DNA of 64,000 nucleotides. It comes from Candidatus Onthocola gallistercoris. Its GTDB lineage: Bacteria; Bacillota; Clostridia; Lachnospirales; Lachnospiraceae. The stretch lies in contig DVLT01000055.1 of NCBI GenBank assembly GCA_018715345.1, positions 20,836 to 84,835 of the forward strand. Direction: 5' to 3'. The notes below the pieces were generated by a model. That model was not told where the DNA came from, did no database searches, and was given only the letters and a program-made list of their open reading frames with translations. Every line of letters begins with the position of its first letter. The stretch's first letter is position 1. This document shows positions 36,843 through 45,195 of this stretch, piece by piece. Made by a program: the position numbers and the translations under genes.

Positions 36843-37129
36843 TACTTAAACCACCGTCCCAATCCTTTCTCTCCGCTCTTAGCCGTCTTTTTCCCACTGG
36901 AATAAACAAGGCTGTCCACACTGCCGTCCACATTCACCTCTCCCTTTTCCAACGTCAGGTGGTTCACATGAAGGTTATCGCCACGGATCATCAAGAGGCC
37001 GTCTTCTGTATCCAAAACAATTTCATTGGTATCAAATGAAAGCACATCGTTGATCCCTGTCATCTGGATGGCGCTTCGGTTCACCATCGTCAGTTTATGG
37101 TTTTTGATGCCGCCTGTCCGTTCTTCCAT
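36842..37129 (-). CDS. yabP: Sporulation protein YabP
   Basis: A protein of 95 residues of the YabP/YqfC family, predicted beta-rich, with the motif NHKLTMVNRSAIQMTGINDV near residue 8 and SFDTNEIVLDTEDG near 29. It is required for the spore cortex in B. subtilis, probably through interaction with SafA-type coat proteins or YabQ. Its ribosome site AGGAGG is complementary to a CCTCC upstream (see 37134-37190). It is followed directly by yabQ. Confidence 0.9.
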   Translation of the reverse strand: MEERTGGIKNHKLTMVNRSAIQMTGINDVLSFDTNEIVLDTEDGLLMIRGDNLHVNHLTLEKGEVNVDGSVDSLVYSSGKKTAKSGEKGLGRWFK

Positions 37130-37133
37130 AAAA

Positions 37134-37190
37134 AAACCTCCTGTTACATCTGGATCAGCCTGAAGCTAATCTAAATATATTAGGAGGTTT
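37134..37190 (-). promoter_or_regulatory. Hairpin pairing the yabP ribosome site
   Basis: On the minus strand AAACCTCCT (37182-37190) pairs perfectly with AGGAGGTTT (37134-37142), the yabP ribosome site, followed by a T run before the ATG. The loop is 39 bases. It may act as a terminator after rqcP, as translational control, or both. Confidence 0.5.
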
Positions 37191-37201
37191 AACTTAATAT
37201 T

Positions 37202-37441
37202 CTATAAATATTTAAATAAATCCCTGGCTTCTTCCTTACGGACTGTTTCTGTCACATTCAGGACTTCCACTTTAACACTGCGTGTACCAAAACCAATTTC
37301 GATCACATCACCAGGTTTTACATTCACAGACGCCTTGGCCGTTTTCCCGTTGACCATCACCCGGCCGGCATCACAGGCCTCATTGGCCACTGTCCGGCGC
37401 TTGATCAGCCGGGAGACTTTTAAAAATTTATCCAGACGCAT
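37202..37441 (-). CDS. rqcP: RNA-binding S4-domain protein RqcP
   Basis: A protein of 79 residues consisting of an S4 domain: MRLDKFLKVSRLIKRRTVAN at the start, then VMVNGKTAKASVNVKPGDVI. RqcP (YabO/Hsp15 group) assists RqcH in adding alanine tails to stalled nascent chains on the 50S subunit. It lies 10 bases after hup and upstream of yabP, the order seen in Bacillus. Confidence 0.9.
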   Translation of the reverse strand: MRLDKFLKVSRLIKRRTVANEACDAGRVMVNGKTAKASVNVKPGDVIEIGFGTRSVKVEVLNVTETVRKEEARDLFKYL

Positions 37442-37451
37442 AACGCTTTTA

Positions 37452-37730
37452 TCATTTACCGTTGATAACGTCTTTTAATGCTTTTCCAGCTTTAAATTTC
37501 GGAGATTTGGACGCTTCGATGGTCATCTTCTCACCGGTCTGAGGATTTCTTCCTTCTCTTGCTGCTCTTTCAGAAACTTCAAATGTACCAAAACCAACCA
37601 ACTGGATCTTTTCGCCTTTTTTCAGTTCTTCTCCGATAATATCAACAAATGCTTTTAATGCTTTCTCTGCATCTTTTTTAGACATTTCCGTACGTTCTGC
37701 CATTACTGCTACAAGTTCTGCCTTATTCAT
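37452..37730 (-). CDS. hup: DNA-binding protein HU
   Basis: A protein of 92 residues with the HU fold: MNKAELVAVM at the start, IQLVGFGTFEVSERAAREGR near 44 and NPQTGEKMTIEASKSPKFKAGK near 66, which is the DNA-contacting arm. It compacts and bends DNA. The ATG at 37730 follows AAGGAGG, so the 12 residues before it are not used. It lies 32 bases after mazG. Confidence 0.96.
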   Translation of the reverse strand: MNKAELVAVMAERTEMSKKDAEKALKAFVDIIGEELKKGEKIQLVGFGTFEVSERAAREGRNPQTGEKMTIEASKSPKFKAGKALKDVINGK

Positions 37731-37762
37731 TACAAAATTCCTCCTTAAATCATACCCAAACA

Positions 37763-38569
37763 TCACTGTTCTTTCGGATGTTTTGTTTCACTCCATAATG
37801 TATCCATCTGCCGGATACTCATATCTGAAAGGTTAAAGCCGCGTTTTACGGCCTCTTCCTCCACATATTCAAATCTATTTATAAACTTTTCTGTAGCGTT
37901 TGTCAAGGCATTTTCCGCATTTACGCCTAAAAGACGGGATAAATTGATGACAGAAAACATCAAATCCCCGATCTCTTCCTGCAAATGGGAAAAATCACTG
38001 TTTTCGGCCGCTTCCGACACTTCCGAAAGTTCCTCTGAAATCTTTGCCGCCGCGCCTTTCCAGTCCTGAAAATCAAAGCCAACCTTGGCTGCCTTCTTCT
38101 GCACTTTGGATGCCCTTATGGTGGCCGGCAACGCTTTAGCCACCCGGCGCATGCCCTCTGTTATGGTCTGCTCAGATTTTTCCTTTTTCTTGATCTCCTC
38201 CCAGTTGTCCAAAACCTGAGCCGAGTTGTCCGCATGCCCTTGGCCGAATACATGGGGATGGCGGTTGATCATTTTCTTTGAAATCGAAGTGATCACATCA
38301 TCCACTGTGAACCGACCCTCTTCTTCACCGATCTGGGCATGCAGCATGACTTGGAGCATGATGTCGCCCAATTCTTCACAAAGATTGGTGTCATCTCCTG
38401 TTTTATGGTAAATATCGATACCCTCTGCCGCCTCATAGGCCTCTTCCAGCATACAGTCCCTCAGGCTTTCATGGGTCTGTTCCCGATCCCACGGACAGCC
38501 GTCCTTGTCTCTGAGTCTGGCGATGATCTTTCTAAAATCGTCAAACGAATAGCTGTCTTTTATCTCCAT
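37763..38569 (-). CDS. mazG: Nucleoside triphosphate pyrophosphohydrolase MazG
   Basis: A protein of 268 residues with two MazG domains, the first with EEAYEAAEG near residue 42 and EELGDIMLQVMLHA near 66. These all-alpha enzymes hydrolyse NTPs to NMP and PPi and clean damaged nucleotides. AAAGGAGG precedes the ATG. It heads the mazG-hup-rqcP-yabPQ-divIC run. Confidence 0.94.
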   Translation of the reverse strand: MEIKDSYSFDDFRKIIARLRDKDGCPWDREQTHESLRDCMLEEAYEAAEGIDIYHKTGDDTNLCEELGDIMLQVMLHAQIGEEEGRFTVDDVITSISKKMINRHPHVFGQGHADNSAQVLDNWEEIKKKEKSEQTITEGMRRVAKALPATIRASKVQKKAAKVGFDFQDWKGAAAKISEELSEVSEAAENSDFSHLQEEIGDLMFSVINLSRLLGVNAENALTNATEKFINRFEYVEEEAVKRGFNLSDMSIRQMDTLWSETKHPKEQ

Positions 38570-38687
38570 TTGACATGCCTCCTTTTATATCCTTTCCTTT
38601 ATTTTAAAGTCATATTCTTTTCCAAAAGAACATAATATATATTCATATGCGCATACTAAAACCGAAAAAAGCAGGAGGTATTATGCT

Positions 38688-39308
38688 ATGATGACTCAAA
38701 CGTATCCTTTTCACACAGTACCGCTCCCTTATGCCTATGAAGCTCTGGAGCCGTATATTGACGCAGAAACGCTCCATTATCATCATGATAAGCATCTGAG
38801 CGCTTACGTGGACAACCTGAACAAGATCTTAAAACCCCATCCAGAATATCACGACTGGACGCTCACCCGGCTTCTGGAAAATCTTGAAGAACTACCTGAA
38901 GAAATCCGCCAACCTGTTTTAAATAACGCTGGCGGGGTGTATAATCACATCCTTTATTTCCGGCTGATGAGCCCCTCCAATGGGCAAAACCCCATGGAGA
39001 CGATCCTTCGCAAAGCTTTCGGTTCTCTGGAAGCCTTTATCGAAAAAATGACCGAATGCGCCATGACCCAATTCGGTTCCGGATATGCCTGGCTGGTGGT
39101 CAATCCTGAAAAATCACTGGAAATCCTCAATACGCCCAATCAGAACAATCCGGTATCCAACGGCAACATCCCCATCCTTGCCATCGACGTGTGGGAACAT
39201 GCCTACTATCTGAAGTACAAAAACATGCGCAAAAATTATGTGGATAACTGGTTTCGGCTGATCAACTGGAAAATGGTCTACGATCTCTATCTTAAAGCTA
39301 TCCAATAA
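38688..39308 (+). CDS. sod: Superoxide dismutase, Fe/Mn type
   Basis: A protein of 206 residues with metal ligands visible in LHYHHDKHLSAY near residue 29-40, GGVYNHILYF near 82, and DVWEHAYY near 166-173. It disproportionates superoxide in the cytosol, useful for an anaerobe exposed to air. An AGGAGG site lies upstream. It is transcribed on the plus strand away from mazG and ends in a strong terminator. Confidence 0.94.
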   Translation: MMTQTYPFHTVPLPYAYEALEPYIDAETLHYHHDKHLSAYVDNLNKILKPHPEYHDWTLTRLLENLEELPEEIRQPVLNNAGGVYNHILYFRLMSPSNGQNPMETILRKAFGSLEAFIEKMTECAMTQFGSGYAWLVVNPEKSLEILNTPNQNNPVSNGNIPILAIDVWEHAYYLKYKNMRKNYVDNWFRLINWKMVYDLYLKAIQ

Positions 39309-39312
39309 TAGA

Positions 39313-39346
39313 GGGGACTGTCGTCAGACAGTCCCCATCTTTTTTG
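39313..39346 (+). terminator. Terminator of sod
   Basis: GGGGACTGTC and GACAGTCCCC arms with a 4-base loop, then ATCTTTTTTG. It also lies just past the stop of the opposing nucleotidyltransferase gene. Confidence 0.9.
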
Positions 39347-40261
39347 TCAGCCCCACAGATCCTCAGGATAAACACCTGCTTCTGTCAGCTGCTTAAAGGC
39401 GTTGACCACGCTTTCCTTGTCCTCCTGATAGGTCACTCCAAACCACTTGTCGCCGGTCTCCAACACTTTTACCGATGCTTTCCCGGAATGGATCAGCTTG
39501 TCCACGATGGACGGGAGAAGATACTCACTTTTTTCCGGATCTTTAAGATCGCTCAGAAACTCTGTAAAGCCTTTCTCCAGTTCATCGATAAATCCCGGCC
39601 GAAAGCCCCACATATTCATGGAAACATTCTGCTTTGGCGTGATGGCCATATCGCTGCCGTTATCATCATGGGCGATGGTCCCATCTTCAAGTTTACAGAT
39701 CCCGGAAGTCTCCACAACCTGATCCAAATAACCATCTTCATTGACCAGGCATACCCCTCTGGTCACTGTACCATTCTCACTTAATGTATTCTCCAACACA
39801 AAGCCGGCCATGCACATATCATACTGTACCGGAAGTTCATGTTCCTCCGTCAGGTAAGCATGTACCTTTCGAAACGCCTCTTTTCCGTAATAATCATCCG
39901 CATTGATCACCGCAAAGGGCTCATTGACAACGCCTTTGCAGCATAGAACTGCCTGCCCGGTCCCCCATGGTTTTTTTCGGTTCTCCGGCACGCTAAAGCC
40001 TTCCGGTATGGCATCCAGCGACTGGAACACATACGCCACATCCATGACTTTTTCAATACGGCTTCCGATGATCTCACGGAACTCTTTTTCAATATCTTTA
40101 CGGAGTATGAAAACAACTTTGTTGAAACCGGCCTCTTTTGCATCGTGAATGGAATAATCCATGATGATCTCGCCGTTCGGCCCCATTTTCTCCAACTGTT
40201 TGATCCCTTGTCCAAAGCGGCTTCCGATACCGGCCGCCATGATAACCAATGTGGTATTCAC
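39347..40261 (-). CDS. Sugar nucleotidyltransferase
   Basis: A protein of 304 residues of the NTP_transferase family. The nucleotide-binding signature is LVIMAAGIGSRFG near residue 5, with the metal-site VINADDYYG near 117. Compared with GlmU or RfbA it lacks a hexapeptide domain. The donor and sugar cannot be named. It is preceded by the VanZ-like gene by 6 bases, so the two are co-transcribed. Confidence 0.82.
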   Translation of the reverse strand: MNTTLVIMAAGIGSRFGQGIKQLEKMGPNGEIIMDYSIHDAKEAGFNKVVFILRKDIEKEFREIIGSRIEKVMDVAYVFQSLDAIPEGFSVPENRKKPWGTGQAVLCCKGVVNEPFAVINADDYYGKEAFRKVHAYLTEEHELPVQYDMCMAGFVLENTLSENGTVTRGVCLVNEDGYLDQVVETSGICKLEDGTIAHDDNGSDMAITPKQNVSMNMWGFRPGFIDELEKGFTEFLSDLKDPEKSEYLLPSIVDKLIHSGKASVKVLETGDKWFGVTYQEDKESVVNAFKQLTEAGVYPEDLWG

Positions 40262-40267
40262 TTGAAA

Positions 40268-40774
40268 TTACGCTCCTTTGCACCGTTTTTTCTTCTGTTC
40301 AGTATACATGAATTTCACAAAATATACAACTATAATCGCACAGGCGCCAGCAAAACTGTCCAAAAGAACGTCTCTGACCATACCGGAACGTCCAGGTACG
40401 AACAGCTGATGGATCTCATCCACAGAAGCCGCCAGGAACACAAAAATCCATGCTTTTATCGGTTTATGCTGAAGTTTCCTGTAACCCACATGAAGATGTG
40501 CCAATGTCAGGAGGGCCAGGAAAAAATATTCGGCAAAATGGGCGCATTTTCGTATCGGCGCCCCAATGATATCGATCCAGTAAAGGATCTGCTCTTCATT
40601 TTGTCCAACCAGCCCCAACGATTCCAGCAGCCGCAGCAGTTTTTCTGAAAACCCATCGCTCAAGTCCTGGGATATTGTCCCATTTTGGGATGAAAAATAC
40701 CAGATCATACACAAACAGCCGATCACGGCCATGCCAGACAGGCCTGTCAGAACCTTTCTTTTCCTTTCTGTCAT
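40268..40774 (-). CDS. VanZ-like family membrane protein
   Basis: A protein of 168 residues with four predicted membrane segments (about residues 9-27, 72-92, 100-117, 128-150) and the VanZ signatures IRKCAHFAEYFFLALL near residue 69 and DEIHQLFVPGRSGMVRDVLLD near 118. The family includes VanZ, which gives low teicoplanin resistance in the vanA cluster; most members are uncharacterised. The ATG at 40774 is preferred to a GTG 12 bases upstream; the ribosome site is weak. Confidence 0.85.
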   Translation of the reverse strand: MTERKRKVLTGLSGMAVIGCLCMIWYFSSQNGTISQDLSDGFSEKLLRLLESLGLVGQNEEQILYWIDIIGAPIRKCAHFAEYFFLALLTLAHLHVGYRKLQHKPIKAWIFVFLAASVDEIHQLFVPGRSGMVRDVLLDSFAGACAIIVVYFVKFMYTEQKKKRCKGA

Positions 40775-40792
40775 ACTTTCTCTCACTTTCTC

Positions 40793-40822
40793 TTGAAATC
40801 CTCATGGACTTTGTGTTATAAT
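40793..40822 (+). promoter_or_regulatory. Promoter of tRNA-Ala
   Basis: TTGAAA (40793-40798) and TATAAT (40817-40822) with an 18-base spacer, 8 bases before the tRNA. Confidence 0.7.
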
Positions 40823-40830
40823 CAGGCCAT

Positions 40831-40903
40831 GGGGCATTAGCGCAGCTGGGAGCGCGCCACAATGGCATTGTGGAGGCCACGGGTTCGAATCCCGTATGCT
40901 CCA
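40831..40903 (+). tRNA. tRNA-Ala (anticodon GGC)
   Basis: GGGGCAT and ATGCTCC form the acceptor stem with one G-U pair. CCACA/TGTGG enclose ATGGCAT, giving anticodon GGC. The T loop reads GGGTTCGAATCCC. CCA is partly encoded by the discriminator region. Confidence 0.95.
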
Positions 40904-40922
40904 TTTTTTGTATAATACAGGG

Positions 40923-40957
40923 AAATTCCGATATCTTCAAGGATTATCGGAATTTTT
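40923..40957 (+). terminator. Terminator of tRNA-Ala
   Basis: ATTCCGATA and TATCGGAAT arms with a loop of about 13 bases, then TTTTTC. Confidence 0.75.
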
Positions 40958-41161
40958 CTTTGTATCCTTTTTCAGTCTGCGCTTCATCTCCTGCGCCATA
41001 CAGATCATTAGGATTATCTATTTTTATATGTGATTGTATCTTTTTGACCCAAATTGTAGTCCTCAAAATGATCTGAAAACCTAGTCTCATTTGCTTCTTG
41101 CCATTGTACTCATATTTCTTTGCTTTGTAATCATTGAGCATGGCTTTGGTATATTTTCCAC

Positions 41162-41190
41162 AAAAAAACCGTCCATCCGGACGGTTTTTA
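41162..41190 (-). terminator. Terminator of tRNA-Thr
   Basis: AAAAACCGTCC and GGACGGTTTTT arms with a short loop, with a run of seven T on the minus strand. Confidence 0.88.
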
Positions 41191-41230
41191 CTGTTTGACT
41201 GATCGCCTGCAAATCGAGCTTTTATGTGAG

Positions 41231-41303
41231 AGCTACTGACGAGATTCGAACTCGTGACCTACGCATTACGAGTGCGTCGCTCTACCGACTGAGCCACAGT
41301 AGC
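41231..41303 (-). tRNA. tRNA-Thr (anticodon CGT)
   Basis: GCTACTG and CAGTAGC form the acceptor stem. ACGCA/TGCGT enclose CTCGTAA, giving CGT. The T arm reads ACGAGTTCGAATCTCGT. Confidence 0.94.
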
Positions 41304-41331
41304 TTACCTCACTTATTATAACAAAATTTTT

Positions 41332-41697
41332 TTATTTGTCCAGTCCCATTTTCTGCTTCCATGCATCTTCTTTAAAACCCACAAGCACAAAGTCCTCTCC
41401 GATGACCAGCGGCCGTTTGATGAGCATACCATCCGTGGCCAAAAGCTCTGCCATCTCATCTTCCGACATTTCTGCCAGCCGGTCCTTTATACCCATTTCC
41501 CGGTAAAGCTTTCCGCTCGTATTGAAAAATTTTTTGGCCGGAAGCCCGCTCCTGGCGATCCATTCCTGTAACTCGGCCGCTGTGGGGTTATCCTCCACAA
41601 TATGCCTGTCCTTAAAAGGGATCTCCTGTGTCTCCAGCCATTTCTTTGCCTTTCGGCAAGTGGAACATTTGGGATATTCAAGAAATTGGATCTTCAT
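41332..41697 (-). CDS. ArsC/Spx-family thioredoxin-fold protein
   Basis: A protein of 121 residues of the ArsC/Spx/YffB family. The N-terminal CSTC (Cys11 and Cys14) follows YPK, and the middle has FNTSGKLYREMGI and KRPLVIGEDFVLVGFKE near 93, both typical. The CXXC resembles Spx and thiol-redox members more than the single catalytic Cys of arsenate reductases. It may be a redox protein or arsenate reductase-like enzyme. GGAGG precedes the ATG by 8 bases. Confidence 0.85.
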   Translation of the reverse strand: MKIQFLEYPKCSTCRKAKKWLETQEIPFKDRHIVEDNPTAAELQEWIARSGLPAKKFFNTSGKLYREMGIKDRLAEMSEDEMAELLATDGMLIKRPLVIGEDFVLVGFKEDAWKQKMGLDK

Positions 41698-41786
41698 TTT
41701 ATTTCCTCCATGGTCATTTATTTTGTATTCATATCAATATATCTTTCCAGTTTCAAAGGTCTGTAGGGATCGGAATCCGCCCCGTT

Positions 41787-42845
41787 TCAATAACGGTTGT
41801 GGACCACCTCAATGGCGCATAGGAAATCACGCAGCTCCAATGTCGTTCCGTCATCCAACACCGCCTCGCCTGTCAATCTTCCAAACACCTGGTGCTGATC
41901 TGTCACGATCAATTTCAGATCCATTCGTGCCTTCCTGTCCAAGATCGGCCGAAAGATCCCTTCCAGACGGCCGTCTGATGAAGTGATTTCCCAATTCTCC
42001 ATATAAAGGCTGGCATTATCCGGCCCCTTTGGGATATGCATATCTACTTCTTCCAGCTTATGCAGCTTTCCATCATAGATCAGGGCATTTTCCGTCGCCG
42101 ATGATCGGTCGCTGAAGCCATAGCCGATATTCATACCAAAGGGCTTACCGCCAATCCAACCGCTTCCGGTACCCCAATACCACGTATTGTCATAAGTCCA
42201 AACACCTCTTCCCCAATCCAGCACACCCATGGCTGTGGATGAAGAAAACCGATATTCTTTACTTCCCAGGCGGACAATACCGCTGGCAGGCATACAGTTG
42301 ATCTTCTGGTTATAGTAAAAGGCTTTCGGATCCTCTTTCCATGGTGTGGCGATACACATGCTCTCAAGCGCCGGATCCTGTTTCAGCCAGATTTCTGCGC
42401 TGAGGGTATCTTCTCCAGAAAATCTGCGGAACTTGCACTGGATCCTGCGCCGGCCATCCATGACCGAATACTTGATGTGGGCCCGCCCATTCTGGACCTC
42501 TGCCTGACTTCTGTCCGAATGGCTTCCCAGATGGAATCTACCCATCGGAAAAGCCGTGAGCGTTGTCTGGGTCTGTTCCTCTTCCTTGTCAAAATCCAGC
42601 CAGGAAGCGCTCAGCATTCCTGCATATCCCAGATCTGCCAGGGTAAAAGCCACGCCAAAATGATCATTATATACAAGATAATAGTCCCATTCCTTGATCC
42701 GAAGCCGGGAAGCCTGGATCTTGTTCCGGTCGTATTTCCAGACCAGTCTGCGCGCATATCCCGGTTCTCCCACACAGCCTTTGCTGTCCAGTAAAGGCTG
42801 TTCTTTCAATACTTCATGTTGTCTGTCTTTAATGAATGTTTTCAT
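41787..42845 (-). CDS. DUF2804 family protein
   Basis: A protein of 352 residues rich in Trp, Gly and Tyr, predicted beta-rich. Stretches such as DYYLVYNDHFGVAFTLADLG near 57, LDWGRGVWTYDNTWYWGTGS near 217 and FGMNIGYGFSD near 246 match DUF2804, an uncharacterised family with a lipocalin-like appearance. No signal peptide is present. The start at 42845 follows GGAAGG closely. It lies downstream of pdp with 91 bases between. Function unknown. Confidence 0.8.
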   Translation of the reverse strand: MKTFIKDRQHEVLKEQPLLDSKGCVGEPGYARRLVWKYDRNKIQASRLRIKEWDYYLVYNDHFGVAFTLADLGYAGMLSASWLDFDKEEEQTQTTLTAFPMGRFHLGSHSDRSQAEVQNGRAHIKYSVMDGRRRIQCKFRRFSGEDTLSAEIWLKQDPALESMCIATPWKEDPKAFYYNQKINCMPASGIVRLGSKEYRFSSSTAMGVLDWGRGVWTYDNTWYWGTGSGWIGGKPFGMNIGYGFSDRSSATENALIYDGKLHKLEEVDMHIPKGPDNASLYMENWEITSSDGRLEGIFRPILDRKARMDLKLIVTDQHQVFGRLTGEAVLDDGTTLELRDFLCAIEVVHNRY

Positions 42846-42936
42846 AAGCATCCTTCCTTTCACGTCTTGCGATCATTCCGGCGCCACAACATTTTTTTCG
42901 CACCATTCTTTTGCTGTCGCGATCCATGCTTCCATA

Positions 42937-44235
42937 TCACAGCATTTTATAGATCAGATCCGGTCTGGATACTTTTTCCGGCACGATCACAAACCCATCC
43001 TCAAGGGCTTTCAGCCACTGGGATCCCAAAGGTTTCCGATGATGTACCCAGGCCAGTATCTCGCCTTTTTCCACCTTATCCGCCACTTTTTTGTTCAGGA
43101 CAATGCCCACTTCCGGCCAGATCTCATCTTCCTTTGTGGCTCTTCCGGCCCCGATCTGCATGGCCAGTGTCCCCAATCGCATGGCACGAAGCTCTTTCAC
43201 ATACCCTGTCGTCCGGCTTAAAACCGGCGTCACATGGTCTGCTTTAGGCAGTCTGTCCGGATCATCGATCTGGGAGACGTCGCCGCCTTGAGCTTTTACC
43301 ATGGCCCGGAGTTTTTCCAACGCGCTGCCGTCTGCGATCACCGCTTCCAACTGTTTTCGGGCTTTCTCCCGATCTTCTGAAGCGCCTGCTTCTGTCAGCA
43401 GGACACTGCCGGCAGTCAGACACAATTCGGTAAAATCTTCCGGTCCGTGTCCCCGGAGGGTATCAATGGCTTCCCGCACTTCCAAGGCATTACCGATGGC
43501 CCGTCCAAGGGGTTCATTCATATCTGTGATCATAGCCCGTGTCCTTCTGCCCAGGCTATTTCCGATCTGTATCATCGTCTCAGCCAACGCCACGGCCTCC
43601 TGAGGGGTCTGCATGAAAGCCCCGTCCCCGTATTTCACATCCAGGTCGATCACATCTGTTCCCGCCGCCAGCTTTTTAGACATGATACTGGAAGCGATCA
43701 GCGGGATCGAGGCCACTGTCGCTGTCACATCTCTTAAAGCATACAGCTTTTTATCCGCCGGAACCAGACGGTCACTTTGTCCGATCACCGCCAAGCCGAT
43801 GGCATTAACCTGTCGTATGAATGTCTCCTGATCCAGAAAGCAGTTGAAACCCCGGATGGATTCCAGCTTATCCAGCGTCCCTCCGGTATGGCCCAACCCC
43901 CTTCCAGACATCTTGGCCATCTTGACGCCGCAGGCTGCCACCATAGGCCCCAACGCCAGCGTTGTCTTATCCCCCACACCGCCGGTGGAGTGTTTGTCCA
44001 CTTTCACACCGTCAATGCTGCTCAGATCCACCACGTCACCGCTGTGCATCATGGCCATGGTCAGATCCGTCGTCTCCCTCAGGTCCATCCCATTTAAAAC
44101 GATGGCCATCAGCAAAGCGCTCACCTGATAGTCCGGTATATCCCCCGCTGTGTAAGCCTGTATCCAGTATCGGATCTCCTCTGTCGATAATCCACATCCT
44201 TCTCTTTTTTTCTCAATGATATCCACAAAACGCAT
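42937..44235 (-). CDS. pdp: Pyrimidine-nucleoside phosphorylase
   Basis: A protein of 432 residues of the thymidine/pyrimidine phosphorylase family. It has the phosphate- and base-binding stretches VDKHSTGGVGDKTTL near residue 79, SGRGLGHTGGTLDKLESIRG near 110 and a C-terminal barrel-sandwich domain. It splits uridine and thymidine with phosphate. It starts 12 bases after the GDSL hydrolase gene, which suggests an operon with it, and GGGGAGAGG precedes its ATG. Confidence 0.94.
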   Translation of the reverse strand: MRFVDIIEKKREGCGLSTEEIRYWIQAYTAGDIPDYQVSALLMAIVLNGMDLRETTDLTMAMMHSGDVVDLSSIDGVKVDKHSTGGVGDKTTLALGPMVAACGVKMAKMSGRGLGHTGGTLDKLESIRGFNCFLDQETFIRQVNAIGLAVIGQSDRLVPADKKLYALRDVTATVASIPLIASSIMSKKLAAGTDVIDLDVKYGDGAFMQTPQEAVALAETMIQIGNSLGRRTRAMITDMNEPLGRAIGNALEVREAIDTLRGHGPEDFTELCLTAGSVLLTEAGASEDREKARKQLEAVIADGSALEKLRAMVKAQGGDVSQIDDPDRLPKADHVTPVLSRTTGYVKELRAMRLGTLAMQIGAGRATKEDEIWPEVGIVLNKKVADKVEKGEILAWVHHRKPLGSQWLKALEDGFVIVPEKVSRPDLIYKML

Positions 44236-44247
44236 AGAACCTCTCCC

Positions 44248-44841
44248 CTATCCTTGTTGGTAACTCCGATAAGTTTCGCAAAAAATATCTGCCAGCACCC
44301 GATAACCCTCCCGGGTGGGATGCAGTCCGTCCACATACCATTTCCCGTCTGTGATCCTTTCCATCCGATCAGGATATTCCCTATAAAAATCCACTGCGGG
44401 TATGGCTCGCTTTTTGCAAAAGTTTTCCAGCCAGTCATGAAATGCCCTGAACCGTTCCAGTGTCTCTTCCACCGTCCAGCAACTGTACCAGCACTGTTTC
44501 AGCATTTTTGCGTCCACGGAAATAGGGATGCCTATGATCGGCTGTATGTTTGACCGGAAAGCCCGTTCCACCAGCAATGTCACCGTTTCCCGGGTATGCG
44601 CCTGTTTAATGCCCATCAATATATCATTGGCGCCGCCCATGATGACCACCTCTTTCGGCTGATATCTGACCACATCCCATTCAAAACGACCCAGCATTTC
44701 ATCGGTGGTGTCACCGTTTTCACCACTGTTTATAATATGTTTACCCAACCGTCTGGCTGAGCGTTCCGGCCAGCCGCCGCCAGCCGGAGCTCCATAGCCA
44801 AAAACGATACTGTCACCAAGACATACAATATCTGTTTTCAT
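44248..44841 (-). CDS. SGNH/GDSL-family hydrolase
   Basis: A protein of 197 residues with the catalytic Ser in VCLGDSIVFGYG near residue 6, GANDILMG near 70 and the Asp-x-x-His in VDGLHPTREGYRVLAD near 170. These serine esterases or lipases act on varied acyl or acetyl esters. No signal peptide, so intracellular. TAGGAG lies 7 bases before the ATG at 44841; 11 extra upstream codons are dropped. The substrate is unknown. Confidence 0.88.
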   Translation of the reverse strand: MKTDIVCLGDSIVFGYGAPAGGGWPERSARRLGKHIINSGENGDTTDEMLGRFEWDVVRYQPKEVVIMGGANDILMGIKQAHTRETVTLLVERAFRSNIQPIIGIPISVDAKMLKQCWYSCWTVEETLERFRAFHDWLENFCKKRAIPAVDFYREYPDRMERITDGKWYVDGLHPTREGYRVLADIFCETYRSYQQG

Positions 44842-44979
44842 TTTTGATCTCCTATTAATCTTAGTATACACCATTTTCTTTTTTCTGAATACTTTCCTGT
44901 TTTTTTCACATACTAACAGTGTAATCTTCCACAGGATTACTTCCTGATTTTATTTCACCATCGAAAGGAGTCAATCAAC

Positions 44980-45138
44980 ATGACAAAAAACGCATGTATC
45001 CAATGTTCGATCAAAGAATGCAAACATCACTGTGGTGACGAAAACTACTGTTCACTGAACCAGATCCGTATCGGCACCCATGAAGCGCATCCGACAAAGG
45101 TTGAATGTACGGACTGCGAATCTTTCGTATTGAAGTAA
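44980..45138 (+). CDS. DUF1540-family Cys-rich small protein
   Basis: A protein of 52 residues with seven Cys (ACIQCSIKECKHHC near 5-18, C24, and a VECTDC pair near the end), in the DUF1540 pattern common in Clostridia. Cys spacing suggests metal binding, but the role is unknown. AGGAG lies 9 bases before the ATG, and a strong terminator follows. It is below the length usually kept by gene finders. Confidence 0.78.
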   Translation: MTKNACIQCSIKECKHHCGDENYCSLNQIRIGTHEAHPTKVECTDCESFVLK

Positions 45139-45154
45139 AGATCCAATGTAAGGT

Positions 45155-45189
45155 AAAAGGGCCTTGGAGCATGTCTCCAAAGCCCTTTT
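45155..45189 (+). terminator. Terminator of the DUF1540 gene
   Basis: AAAAGGGCCTTGGAG and CTCCAAAGCCCTTTT arms around CATGT. It is also suited to end cbiK on the other strand. Confidence 0.88.
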
Positions 45190-45195
45190 ATCCTA

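Larger units (their letters stand above)
40904..41230. other. Intergenic region between tRNA-Ala and tRNA-Thr
   Basis: It holds the tRNA-Ala terminator, an unsupported open frame of 65 codons on the minus strand (40944-41141, no ribosome site or recognised family), and the tRNA-Thr terminator at 41162-41190. No gene is confirmed. A short remnant of a mobile element beside the tRNA is possible, but no repeat of the tRNA 3' end is seen. Confidence 0.5.

Noticed and set aside
40944-41141. 65-codon open frame on the minus strand between two tRNAs
   Set aside because: No ribosome site, no recognised family, and it overlaps the tRNA-Ala terminator; kept only as a comment.
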